DNA from: Acidobacteriota bacterium
GTDB taxonomy: Bacteria; Acidobacteriota; Terriglobia; Terriglobales; Acidobacteriaceae
Assembly: GCA_021799405.1 (NCBI GenBank)
Contig: JAJZAL010000083.1
Span: 1-18,885, forward strand
Direction: 5' to 3'
Length of the DNA: 18,885 bases
Both the position numbers and the translations under genes were made by a program. How positions within the stretch are numbered: the stretch's first letter is position 1; each line of letters begins with the position of its first letter. Below are positions 1 to 7,600 of this stretch, piece by piece. Below the pieces are notes generated by a model, which saw only the letters and a list, made by a program, of their open reading frames with translations, searched no databases and was not told the origin of the DNA.

Positions 1-27
1 CCCAACCTGCTGTGTATTCGTACTCAT
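1..27 (-). CDS. Start of an unidentified protein, cut by the window edge
   Basis: Only the first nine codons are visible, reading MSTNTQQVG, from an ATG at 27-25 toward the left edge. The start is supported by a good ribosome binding site: GAGGA on the minus strand (33-37), five bases before the ATG. The gene has the same direction as the secreted protein at 196-3105 and lies 168 bases downstream of it. That gap, together with a dyad at 104-137, suggests its own promoter. Product and length cannot be judged. The frame could also be spurious, since so little is seen. Confidence 0.4.
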
Positions 28-103
28 AAAAGTCCTCATTCCGATGGCCGCCCAAACATTCCGCAGTTCCACCTGGAATACACCTCATCAGACACTCCAC
101 GAT

Positions 104-137
104 CGTCATTAGTTGCGAAAAATCGCCAATAATGACG
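104..137. promoter_or_regulatory. 34-base imperfect dyad upstream of the left-edge gene
   Basis: The arms CGTCATTAGTTGCGA (104-118) and TCGCCAATAATGACG (123-137) pair at 13 of 15 positions around an AAAA centre. It lies 77-110 bases upstream of the ATG at 27 and 59-92 bases past the stop of the secreted protein at 196. The outer eight base pairs are perfect and mixed in composition, which suits a protein-binding operator. As RNA it would also be a stem-loop, so a role in 3' end formation of the upstream gene is possible. Confidence 0.45.
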
Positions 138-167
138 CGGCCTTCAGAGTAAATTAAGGTTCGCCGC

Positions 168-181
168 CTCGCTACCGCGAG
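168..181 (-). terminator. Short stem-loop after the pseudo-protease gene
   Basis: CTCGC (168-172) and GCGAG (177-181) form a perfect five-base stem with a four-base loop, fifteen bases past the stop codon of the gene at 196-3105. There is no U-tract after it on the minus strand, so it is not a classical intrinsic terminator. It may mark the 3' end of the transcript together with the dyad at 104-137. Confidence 0.3.
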
Positions 182-195
182 TGCCTCTGCCGCAA

Positions 196-3105
196 TCACT
201 CTGTCGTGGGCGCCTGCTCCAGCTCGAAGTCATACACCGCATTCGCTCCCACGGTTGCCTCCACCACAATGCGCACCGGCACTCCCTGGTTCGCCATCGA
301 AGTCAGGCTCACCGTGCCATCACTCGCAGAAACAGCCTCCACCGTCTGCTCGCCAAGCACTGGCGGCGAGGGGCACGGCTCGCTTCCCGTGCACGCTGGC
401 GTCCACGCAAACATCGTCTCGTGAAAAGTAACCGTCGCGCCCGCCATCGGCCTGCCGATCGCGTCCGTCACTTCCAGCACTGCCGCAGATAGAGCCTGCG
501 TCGCGTCCACGCTCTGCGCCGTGCCGGAGACCGGTTGTATCGCGGCGGTCTCCAGGTGCACCGGCACTACGTTGAAGGTCACGCACGTCGTCGTGCTCAC
601 CAGGCACGCCTGCACCGTCCCCGCATTCGCGCCGATCTGCGCCCCTACGGAAACTTGCCCTGTCGCGACGCCGCTGCTGTTTGTCGTCGTGGCCATCTGC
701 GTGCCCAGCGTAACGCCCGGGCTCGTCGTTTGCCACAGCACCTGGCCACCGGCCAGCGGCTGTCCGCTCGCCAGCACCAGCGCCTGCGGAGTCCACGTCG
801 TCGAGCCGCCAATCGCCACATACAGATTCGGCGTCAGCGCGTACAAGCTCGACGGCGGCACGCCCGTAAACTCCGCCAGTACCTTCGCGCCGTTTACCAG
901 TGATGCTGTAATCTGCGCCAGCGCCATCGAGTCCGGAGTCACCGCAATCGTTGCCACGCCGTCCGCATTCGTCGCCACGGTGCATATTGCCGCTCCGCAA
1001 CTCAATCCCGCACTTCCCCCGGTCACGGCAAATGTCACCGGAATCCCCGCCGCGGGCGTCAGATCCACACTCAGCGCGCGCACCGTGAATTCCTCCGGAA
1101 CCGCCTCTGGAAGTGTTCCCGAAGGCGCCGTCAGGATCGTCAGCGCATCGCCGTTCTGCGCATCGTAGGCAAGCCCATCGGCAATCATCGCCACGCCCAG
1201 CGTCTGCGGATCTTCCACCTCCAGCAGCACCGTGCCCGTCGCGCCATTCGATGGCGGCGCCACCGCCGTGATCCGCGTTGGCGTCACCGACGTCACCTGC
1301 GCCGCCACGCCGTTCACATACACCGCCGAGTCCGGCCGGAACCCCATCCCGAGGATTGTAATCTCGCCGCCCGCTGCTGGCAGCCGCGCGGGACTCACCG
1401 TGTCGGCATACAGCACGCGCCCGATGTACGCATAGTCAGGACGCCCATCGCCGCGCTGGTCCGCAATACCGATGCGCACAAAGCTGCTCGCCGTGCTCAC
1501 CGCGGCAAGCGTCGTCAATCCCGGTTCACTTCCATTGAAAGGCTGCGCCGTTGCCGTCACCGGCGCCGTGCCTACCGCATCCGTAATGTTCCACAGCCCG
1601 ATCACCGGACGCAGCTTGTTCTCCGTCGCCGCACCCGTTTCATCCAGCGCCTCGGCCTCCACCGTGAATTCGCGGTTGGCCCGCGCATAAAACTTGAACC
1701 ACCCCGAATGTCCGTAACAGCAAATGCGGCCCATCCACTGCCCCGTGGAATTCACAACCGCCGGATCCGCGTCCGTGCCGTCGTCTCCGCTGTGCAACTC
1801 ATCCGCGGAATCGCGGATCGTCACATCCTCTTCCAGGCTCATCCCCGCCTGCACGCCGGGAATCGCAATCACCGGCATCGTCCCCGAAGGCGTCACCTGC
1901 CCCGGTGTATACGGCCCCACCGACTGCTCATCGGCATAAAGCGGATTGATTGCCTCAAACGTCAGCTGATAATCCGACTGCGTCATGCCTGGTGGCAGCG
2001 GCACGCCGCTCAGGTCAAAGTAGCCTTCCAACGTCTGGTCGTTGCTCCCAAAGCGCTTCAGCGCATTCCCATTGGCATCCGTGTACCCATCCACGGGATT
2101 CCCCGCATTGCCCTGGTAGCTCGCGCCGCTCACCGCCGTCACCGTATATTCCAGCTCCGGACCGCTGCTGGTCAGTGGACGCAGCACCACATTCACACCC
2201 TGCATCCCCTGCCCGCGCTGGAAGCGGATCGCCCCGTGAATCGAAAATGTCACCGTCGCGGTGACTTGTTTGCCGGGATACCGCGACTGATTCGCCGCCG
2301 TCACCGGGTACGTCCGGTTCAGCGCGGAAATATCGTCGTAGCGCAGCGTCGTCTCGTTCGGCATGCACTCGCCGCCGCCGCCGTTGCACAGCCGCTCAAT
2401 CGGATGCATGATCGGCCAGCCCGCCGTCCCGTCCGTCGTGATCTGGTCGTTCGCAAACATCTCTTCGTTCGCCTGCGACCAGTCCAGTCCCAGCACCCGC
2501 CCAAACCCGCGAATCATCTCGTACTGCAGGTTTGCAAGCTGTGTGCTGCTGGTCGCGCACAACCCGTTCACCAGCATCACCGCATGCAGAATATTCCCCG
2601 TGGTCGAAAAATTGTCCACATAGGTCATCACCCCATCCTGCGGGCAATCATTCGGATCGCTCGCGCCCTGCCCATACATCGCGTCAATCACAGAGCCGTC
2701 TTCGTCGTACACCACGGCCACCGGCACGCTCGTATCGGTCGACTGAATATCCGCCGGCTCCACCAGCCCCGTGCTGCCGTCCGTCACATTGGTGCCGTTC
2801 ACGTCTTCCGCCAGGCTGCCGCCGCGCGTAATCGAAACCGCTGCGGTCTTCACCCCGCTCCACACCGCGGCCGCATTCGCCACCATCGTGTCCGCCTGTG
2901 AATTGCTCACCATCGGGCTCAGCGCGCCCTGATCCGTGTAGTACATCACCTGCCCGTTGCTCCACACCACCGGCTGGCCCATCGCCGCAGGATCAAAATA
3001 CGCCGAACCCGCATACCAGCGCGGCCCGCCCGCCACGGCCCGGGGAGCCCACACCAGCCCCACAACCCCGCACACCACCCACAAAAGACTCTTCTGAAAT
3101 CGCAT
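196..3105 (-). CDS. Large secreted protein: degenerate matrixin-like domain plus IPT/TIG and Ig-like domains
   Basis: Predicted 969-residue exported protein. Residues 1-26 are a signal peptide (MRFQKS, then a hydrophobic stretch ending AVAG). Residues about 28-268 resemble a matrixin-type metzincin: a helix at 192-209 with the spacing of HExxHxxGxxH, a later Met-turn-like PIMHP (231-235), and the family-like segment YDDISALNRTYP (256-267). However, the zinc and catalytic positions are R199, G200, R203 and W209 instead of H, E, H and H; only G206 is kept. Residues about 285-400 look like a CnaB/carboxypeptidase-regulatory-type beta domain, about 568-646 an IPT/TIG domain, and about 655-965 three Ig-like (Big-type) units. 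No cell-wall anchor or membrane segment follows. A GGAGAG ribosome site lies seven bases before the ATG. I infer a catalytically dead protease used as a binding or structural scaffold outside the cytoplasm. The metzincin assignment rests on spacing and pattern only. Confidence 0.8.
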   Translation of the reverse strand: MRFQKSLLWVVCGVVGLVWAPRAVAGGPRWYAGSAYFDPAAMGQPVVWSNGQVMYYTDQGALSPMVSNSQADTMVANAAAVWSGVKTAAVSITRGGSLAEDVNGTNVTDGSTGLVEPADIQSTDTSVPVAVVYDEDGSVIDAMYGQGASDPNDCPQDGVMTYVDNFSTTGNILHAVMLVNGLCATSSTQLANLQYEMIRGFGRVLGLDWSQANEEMFANDQITTDGTAGWPIMHPIERLCNGGGGECMPNETTLRYDDISALNRTYPVTAANQSRYPGKQVTATVTFSIHGAIRFQRGQGMQGVNVVLRPLTSSGPELEYTVTAVSGASYQGNAGNPVDGYTDANGNALKRFGSNDQTLEGYFDLSGVPLPPGMTQSDYQLTFEAINPLYADEQSVGPYTPGQVTPSGTMPVIAIPGVQAGMSLEEDVTIRDSADELHSGDDGTDADPAVVNSTGQWMGRICCYGHSGWFKFYARANREFTVEAEALDETGAATENKLRPVIGLWNITDAVGTAPVTATAQPFNGSEPGLTTLAAVSTASSFVRIGIADQRGDGRPDYAYIGRVLYADTVSPARLPAAGGEITILGMGFRPDSAVYVNGVAAQVTSVTPTRITAVAPPSNGATGTVLLEVEDPQTLGVAMIADGLAYDAQNGDALTILTAPSGTLPEAVPEEFTVRALSVDLTPAAGIPVTFAVTGGSAGLSCGAAICTVATNADGVATIAVTPDSMALAQITASLVNGAKVLAEFTGVPPSSLYALTPNLYVAIGGSTTWTPQALVLASGQPLAGGQVLWQTTSPGVTLGTQMATTTNSSGVATGQVSVGAQIGANAGTVQACLVSTTTCVTFNVVPVHLETAAIQPVSGTAQSVDATQALSAAVLEVTDAIGRPMAGATVTFHETMFAWTPACTGSEPCPSPPVLGEQTVEAVSASDGTVSLTSMANQGVPVRIVVEATVGANAVYDFELEQAPTTE

Positions 3106-3247
3106 GGCAAGCTCTCCGCCCGCCGGCCTCGCCGGTAAGCTTCGCTCTTATTTCGCCATGCAGCGCCGTCTTCAAGAGCCCCAACCTGTGCTCTTTTCGC
3201 ATCGCCGTTTCAAAATGAAAATCCGCGCTCCGGCACTTTCCCAATCC

Positions 3248-3280
3248 GGGAAGCGCGCACAACCCCGCCTCGCGCCTCCC
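3248..3280 (-). terminator. Stem-loop after the 66-residue ORF
   Basis: The arms GGGAAGCGCG (3248-3257) and CGCGCCTCCC (3271-3280) pair at 9 of 10 positions around a 13-base loop, starting eight bases past the stop codon at 3289. No U-tract follows on the minus strand. It may act as a 3' end or processing structure, or fall in the leader of the gene at 196-3105. Confidence 0.35.
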
Positions 3281-3288
3281 AAAAACCT

Positions 3289-3489
3289 CTAAATCTCCGG
3301 GAAAAAATCAAAAAATGCATCGATACTCTGCCGCAACTGCCCCTCGATCTCCTCGCGCGTACCCTCCAGCAAGTGCATCGTAACCCGCGCCCTGTTGCCG
3401 TTCTTCAGCTCGATCGGAGCGTCGCCGATCGAAGCCACTTCATCGGCGGGGAGAAGCCTCAGTCCATAAACAAGTGTTAGGTTTGCCAT
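3289..3489 (-). CDS. Small conserved-looking protein, function unknown (66 residues)
   Basis: Reads MANLTLVYGLRLLP at the N-terminus and ends FDFFPEI. It is about 66 residues, has no signal peptide or membrane segment, and its composition is ordinary for a soluble protein, with an acidic C-terminal half rich in E, D and F. GGAGG sits one base before the ATG at 3489, which is close but purine-rich. It is divergent from the flavoprotein at 3601 and the 111-base gap may hold both promoters. The reading frame continues upstream across the flavoprotein gene, but that extension has the repetitive A/G/E/D composition of an antisense shadow, so I chose the internal start. I do not recognise the family and infer no function. 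Confidence 0.6.
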   Translation of the reverse strand: MANLTLVYGLRLLPADEVASIGDAPIELKNGNRARVTMHLLEGTREEIEGQLRQSIDAFFDFFPEI

Positions 3490-3540
3490 CCCTCCATCGT
3501 ATATGGCGCCGTCCCCGTCCAGCCCGCCCCGCGAAACCTC

Positions 3541-3553
3541 GCGATTGCATCGC
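3541..3553. promoter_or_regulatory. Small palindrome in the divergent intergenic region
   Basis: GCGAT-TGC-ATCGC is a perfect dyad lying between the divergent 66-residue ORF and the flavoprotein gene, 48 bases before the latter's ATG. An overlapping dyad, TTGC-ATC-GCAA, runs 3545-3555. Its position suits an operator, but short dyads of this size also occur by chance. No convincing -35/-10 pair was found nearby. Confidence 0.25.
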
Positions 3554-3600
3554 AACGCTGGGCCAATGAATCCCATAGCAGGTAACATGAAGAGAAGCCC

Positions 3601-4542
3601 ATGACAGATACGATTCGCGATACCGTCATCCTTGGCTCCGGCTGCGCCGGCCTCACCGCCGCCATCTATGCCGCACGCTCCAACCTGAAGCCGCTCGTCC
3701 TCGAAGGCCATGAGCCCGGCGGGCAGCTCTCCATCACCACGCTCGTCGAAAACTTCCCCGGCTGGCCAGACGGCATCCAGGGCCCCGAGCTCATTGAGAA
3801 CATGCGCAAGCAGGCCTCGCGCTTCGGCGCCGAGTTCCGCCTCGGCCATCTCGCCAAGGCCGATCTCAGCAAGCATCCCTTCGAACTCGACCTCGGGAAC
3901 GGCCACGAAAAGATCCACACCCGCACCCTCATCATCGCCAGTGGAGCCTCCGCCCGCTGGCTCGGCCTGCCCTCCGAGCAGGCGCTCATCGGCCACGGTG
4001 TCAGCTCCTGCGCCACCTGCGACGGCTTCTTCTTCTCCGGCAGGGAAATCGCGGTCGTCGGCGGTGGCGACTCCGCCATGGAAGAAGCGCTCTTCCTCAC
4101 CCGCTTCTGCACCAAGGTGACCATCCTCCATCGCCGCGAGCACTTCCGCGCCTCCCGCATCATGCTCGACCGCGCCATGGCCCACCCCAAAATCCAGATC
4201 CTCACCAACGTCATCGTCGAAGAAGTCCTCGGCGTAGACGACAAGGAAGTCAAAGGCGTGCGCCTGCGCGACCGCGTCACCGGCGAGGTATCCGTCCTGC
4301 CTATCAGCGGACTCTTCCTCGGCATCGGCCACGAGCCCAACGCCAGGATGTTCGCCGGCCAGCTCGACCTCGACGAAGACGGCTACATCCGCACCCACGA
4401 CTACGTCTTCACCCGCGTCCCCGGCATCTTTGCCTGCGGCGACGTGCAGGACCGCCGCTACCGCCAGGCCATCACCGCCGCCGGAACCGGCTGCATGGCC
4501 GCACTCGAAGTCGAGAAATACCTCGAAGAACACGGCCGCTGA
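3601..4542 (+). CDS. trxB: Thioredoxin reductase (NADPH, FAD)
   Basis: A 313-residue protein, the usual length for low-molecular-weight thioredoxin reductase, which passes electrons from NADPH through FAD and a redox disulfide to thioredoxin in the cytoplasm. Visible motifs in order: FAD Rossmann GSGCAG (12-17), active-site CATC (137-140), NADPH Rossmann GGGDSA (154-159) followed by EEALFL, HRRE (177-180) matching the NADPH 2'-phosphate-binding HRR pattern, and the C-terminal GD(V)QD FAD motif followed by a Q-A-ITAAG-type helix. The start is preceded by a GAAGAGAAG purine run. The gene stands alone: a divergent small ORF lies upstream and a bidirectional terminator downstream. No thioredoxin gene is in the window, so the partner is inferred. 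Confidence 0.93.
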   Translation: MTDTIRDTVILGSGCAGLTAAIYAARSNLKPLVLEGHEPGGQLSITTLVENFPGWPDGIQGPELIENMRKQASRFGAEFRLGHLAKADLSKHPFELDLGNGHEKIHTRTLIIASGASARWLGLPSEQALIGHGVSSCATCDGFFFSGREIAVVGGGDSAMEEALFLTRFCTKVTILHRREHFRASRIMLDRAMAHPKIQILTNVIVEEVLGVDDKEVKGVRLRDRVTGEVSVLPISGLFLGIGHEPNARMFAGQLDLDEDGYIRTHDYVFTRVPGIFACGDVQDRRYRQAITAAGTGCMAALEVEKYLEEHGR

Positions 4543-4564
4543 CACCTCGTTCTTCGGCTAAAGG

Positions 4565-4602
4565 AAAACGGCGTGCGCCCCACCGGGCTCACGCCGTTTT
4601 TT
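4565..4602 (+). terminator. Bidirectional intrinsic terminator between convergent genes
   Basis: AAAACGGCGTG (4565-4575) pairs perfectly with CACGCCGTTTT (4590-4600). An inner GCCC/GGGC stem (4577-4580 with 4585-4588) extends it after one mismatch, closing on a CACC loop. Six T residues follow on the plus strand (4597-4602) and four on the minus strand. It lies 22 bases past the trxB stop and serves the convergent exported TPR gene from the other side. Confidence 0.88.
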
Positions 4603-4612
4603 CATCTGCCGA

Positions 4613-4633
4613 GTGCACTGCCGCGCAGTGCGC
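4613..4633 (-). terminator. Stem-loop just past the DUF3857-TPR gene
   Basis: GCACTGC (4615-4621) and GCAGTGC (4625-4631) form a perfect seven-base stem with a CGC loop, extended by a T-G wobble and a G-C pair to 4613-4633. It starts 17 bases after the stop at 4650 on the minus strand and precedes the bidirectional terminator. It has no U-tract of its own and may protect or process the 3' end. Confidence 0.35.
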
Positions 4634-4649
4634 TCCGCTCTGTCTTTGC

Positions 4650-7600
4650 TTATTCCGCCTGCAGCTCTTTCAGATGCCGCTGCGCCAGCACATAGGTGTC
4701 CACCGAAGCGATGGGGCCCACCGGCTTCTTCACTCGTTGGAAGGCTGCCACCGCCGCCTGCTTCGCACCGTACTGCTGGTAAATCAGCCCATACAAGAAC
4801 CACACGTCCGAGTTCGGCTCCTCCACATGCAATATCTTCATCGCCTGCCGCGCCAGTTGCCTTGCCTCGGTCGTCTTGCCCTGCGCGGCATACACACAGG
4901 CCAGCGTGTGCAGAATCGAGAAGTTATTCCGGCTCGTCAGCAGGTTCGCCTGCTGCGCTGCCTGCAAGGCCGCTGCATCCACCTTGCCCTCGAACAGCGC
5001 GTTCCATGCAAAGTCGTTGTAGTCTGACGCATTCGCATTCCCGCTGTTCAGCAGTCCCTGCAGAATCTTCGCCGCGCCCGCAAAATCCCCCTGCTCCTGC
5101 GCGATCGAGGACTTCGTCTCCACCAGGCTGAGGTCGTCGGGACCCTTCGCAATCCGCGCATCCACCAGCGCATAGGCGGCTTTTGCGTTCCCCTGCTTGC
5201 TCTCTGCTTCGGTCATCAGTGCCACTGCCGAGTCCGAGTTCGGATATTTCTTCAGCAGCGCTTCCGCCACATCCCGTGCCTTTCCGTAATCCCCTACATA
5301 CAGGTAGGCCAACGCCAGCAGCTGATCCATCGCGGTGTGATCCTTCGTCTTCGACCTCAGGCGAACAATCTCCGGCAGCAGCGTATTCGTCTCCGGAGTC
5401 CCCACCAGCAGTGAGGCCGCGGCCAGCTTGATGGCGTCCGCTCCGCTCGTCTCCCCCGTGGTCCAGAACCGCGGAAACAGCATTCCATCCAGCGGGTCAT
5501 CGCCGCCGCCCAGGTGCGCAAAATTTCGCCGCCAGTTCAGCAGCGACTCCGCCTCGGCTTCCTTTCCGCTCTGCAGCAGATACAGCGCCTCGTTGCCCAC
5601 CTCGGCCGTGTCCGTCTGCTCGGCCACAATCCGGTAGCCCTCTTTTTCGTGCACCACAAAGAACTGGCGCGACGGTGTGCCCAGTTCCTGTAGCGTCACG
5701 CGGTACCCCGTCTTATCGTTGCCTTCTGAGGAAATCTTCATCATCCCCAGCACCGTATCCCGCATCACCGGAACCGGCAGCCCCACCTGGTCGGCAACCA
5801 CCCGCATGCCCTGCGCCGACCGCTGCATCTCCTTCAGATTTTTCTCCCATGCAGCCTGGTTGGCGTAAGCGTGATGCGTCAGGAACTGCGCGACTTCCGC
5901 ATCGCTCAGGTTGCCCGTCATCTCATCCACCATCATCCGGCGCACCACGCCCTCCGGCCCGGTTGACGAATAGTTCTTGTAATCAAAGGGCTTCAGGTTC
6001 TGGAACACCTGGATGCGACGCTCGATATCGGCGGCATCCTGCTGCCCCGGCAGCCCGGCGGAAAGCAATTGCGACGCCTCGGAATACATCCGCAGCCGCA
6101 CCAGCTCGCCGCCCGCGATCACCAGCACCGTATCCTGCTGCGCCGTATTCCCGGAAATGCTCGCAGCCCGCTTCAGAGCCGCCGGTACGCCCTGGCTTGC
6201 CGCCACCGCGGCCACTCCCAGCGCATCTCGCCTCGCCGAATCCGGCAGCGGATCCAGCTCCGTCAGCAGCTCCTTGTAGTGGTGTGCATACAGCAGGTCG
6301 AACAGCAGGTTGTCCTCGTATTGCTGCCCCTGCTGCGGATGCAGCTTGATCAATTCGCGGTATTCCGCAATCGCGTGATCCATACCGCTCACTGACTCGT
6401 ACCGCTCACCCTCCTGGTTGTACTCGTACGCAATCGCAAGGTTCACGCGCGTGGTCACACTGTCCGGATCAAGCTCTTTTGCCTTCTGGTACGCAGCGAT
6501 CGAACCGGCCAGGTCGAATCCCGGCCCGAAGCGCTGCCCGATGGAATCAAATTGCGACATCCATCCCAGCGTCTGCCACGCCACCGCTGACTTTGGATCC
6601 AGCTTCACCGCCTCTTGCGCTTCTGCCCTGGCTTCCTCGCCCACGCCCGCCGACAGCAGCGCGTCGGCAAAACGCACATGCGGCAGCGCCCCGTTTGGAT
6701 CGGCGGCAATGGCTTTGCGGTCCGCAGCAAACGCTTCCCGCACTTTGCCCTGCGCCATCAGCTTCGCGCCCACCTGGTCAAAGGTGATGATCACCGCGCT
6801 GCCTTTGTTCGCCTGTACCACCGCGTCGCGCAGCGCCAGGACGTCCGCCAGGCTGTAGAGCGACTTCCCTGTGTCGAACTTGTAGTCCGCCGTCACTACG
6901 CCCTTGGCGTCGGTCGAGTATGTCTCCGTCAGCGTCGCCGGACCCATCTTCAGTGTCTGGTTCGCCGGCAATCCCCGCACCGCAAAGCCGCTCGGCGGCA
7001 CAATCTTGTACACGCGTTCGCCGATGAACGGCGTAATTTCGTACTCGTCGCTCCGTTGCAGCTTTTCTTTCAATAGCAGCTCATCGCCCGGCGACCCCGG
7101 CTTCGGCCGGTTCAGGTTCGGGTCGCGGTTGAACCACCCCGGCAGCGAGCCAAATGTCCCGTTCGGATAAAGCGCGACCTCCGCCTGCTGAATCCCCGTA
7201 TGCCCTCGGCCCGCTTTCGGAATCACAATCCGAAGGTCAAATGGCTTGTTCAAATCGTGCGCGTCGCCGTGCGTTACCTGGATCGGGCTCTTCGCGTCGT
7301 ATGCATTCTTCGCGTAGTTATCCAGTTCCTGCTTCACCTGTTCGTTATTCGAGTTCTGGTAGAAGTACCGGTAATCCGCGTCGATGTAACCGCTGGTTTG
7401 CGAAGTCTCAATCACCTTTGCCGGACCATAATCCGCCAGATCGAACTCCCGTGTCTCTATCAGCACGCTGTCCTCCGGCGTCGGCTTCGGCGTCAGCGTC
7501 AGTCCCTGCGTCTGCGCCGCAATAATCAGTGCGCGCCGGTCCTGGTCGCCATAGGGCAGGTCCCCTACCTTCGTGAACTCTGCCGTCGCATCGATCCACA

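Noticed and set aside
1..132. Plus-strand open frame from the left edge to a TAA at 130-132
   Set aside because: 44 codons with no recognisable motif, and it overlaps the minus-strand start with a good ribosome site and the dyad. It could be a C-terminal fragment, but nothing supports it.
2479..2511. Active zinc metalloprotease
   Set aside because: The spacing fits, but none of the required His or Glu residues is present, so no catalytic activity is claimed.
1708..2901. Plus-strand ORF of 397 codons inside the pseudo-protease gene
   Set aside because: R/H-rich composition with no domain features. The opposite frame has a signal peptide, a ribosome site and recognisable domains.
3289..4545. 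Long minus-strand ORF (418 codons) opposite trxB
   Set aside because: Most of it is antisense to a clear trxB gene and has A/G/E/D-rich shadow composition. Only its last 66 codons, outside trxB, look like a real protein.
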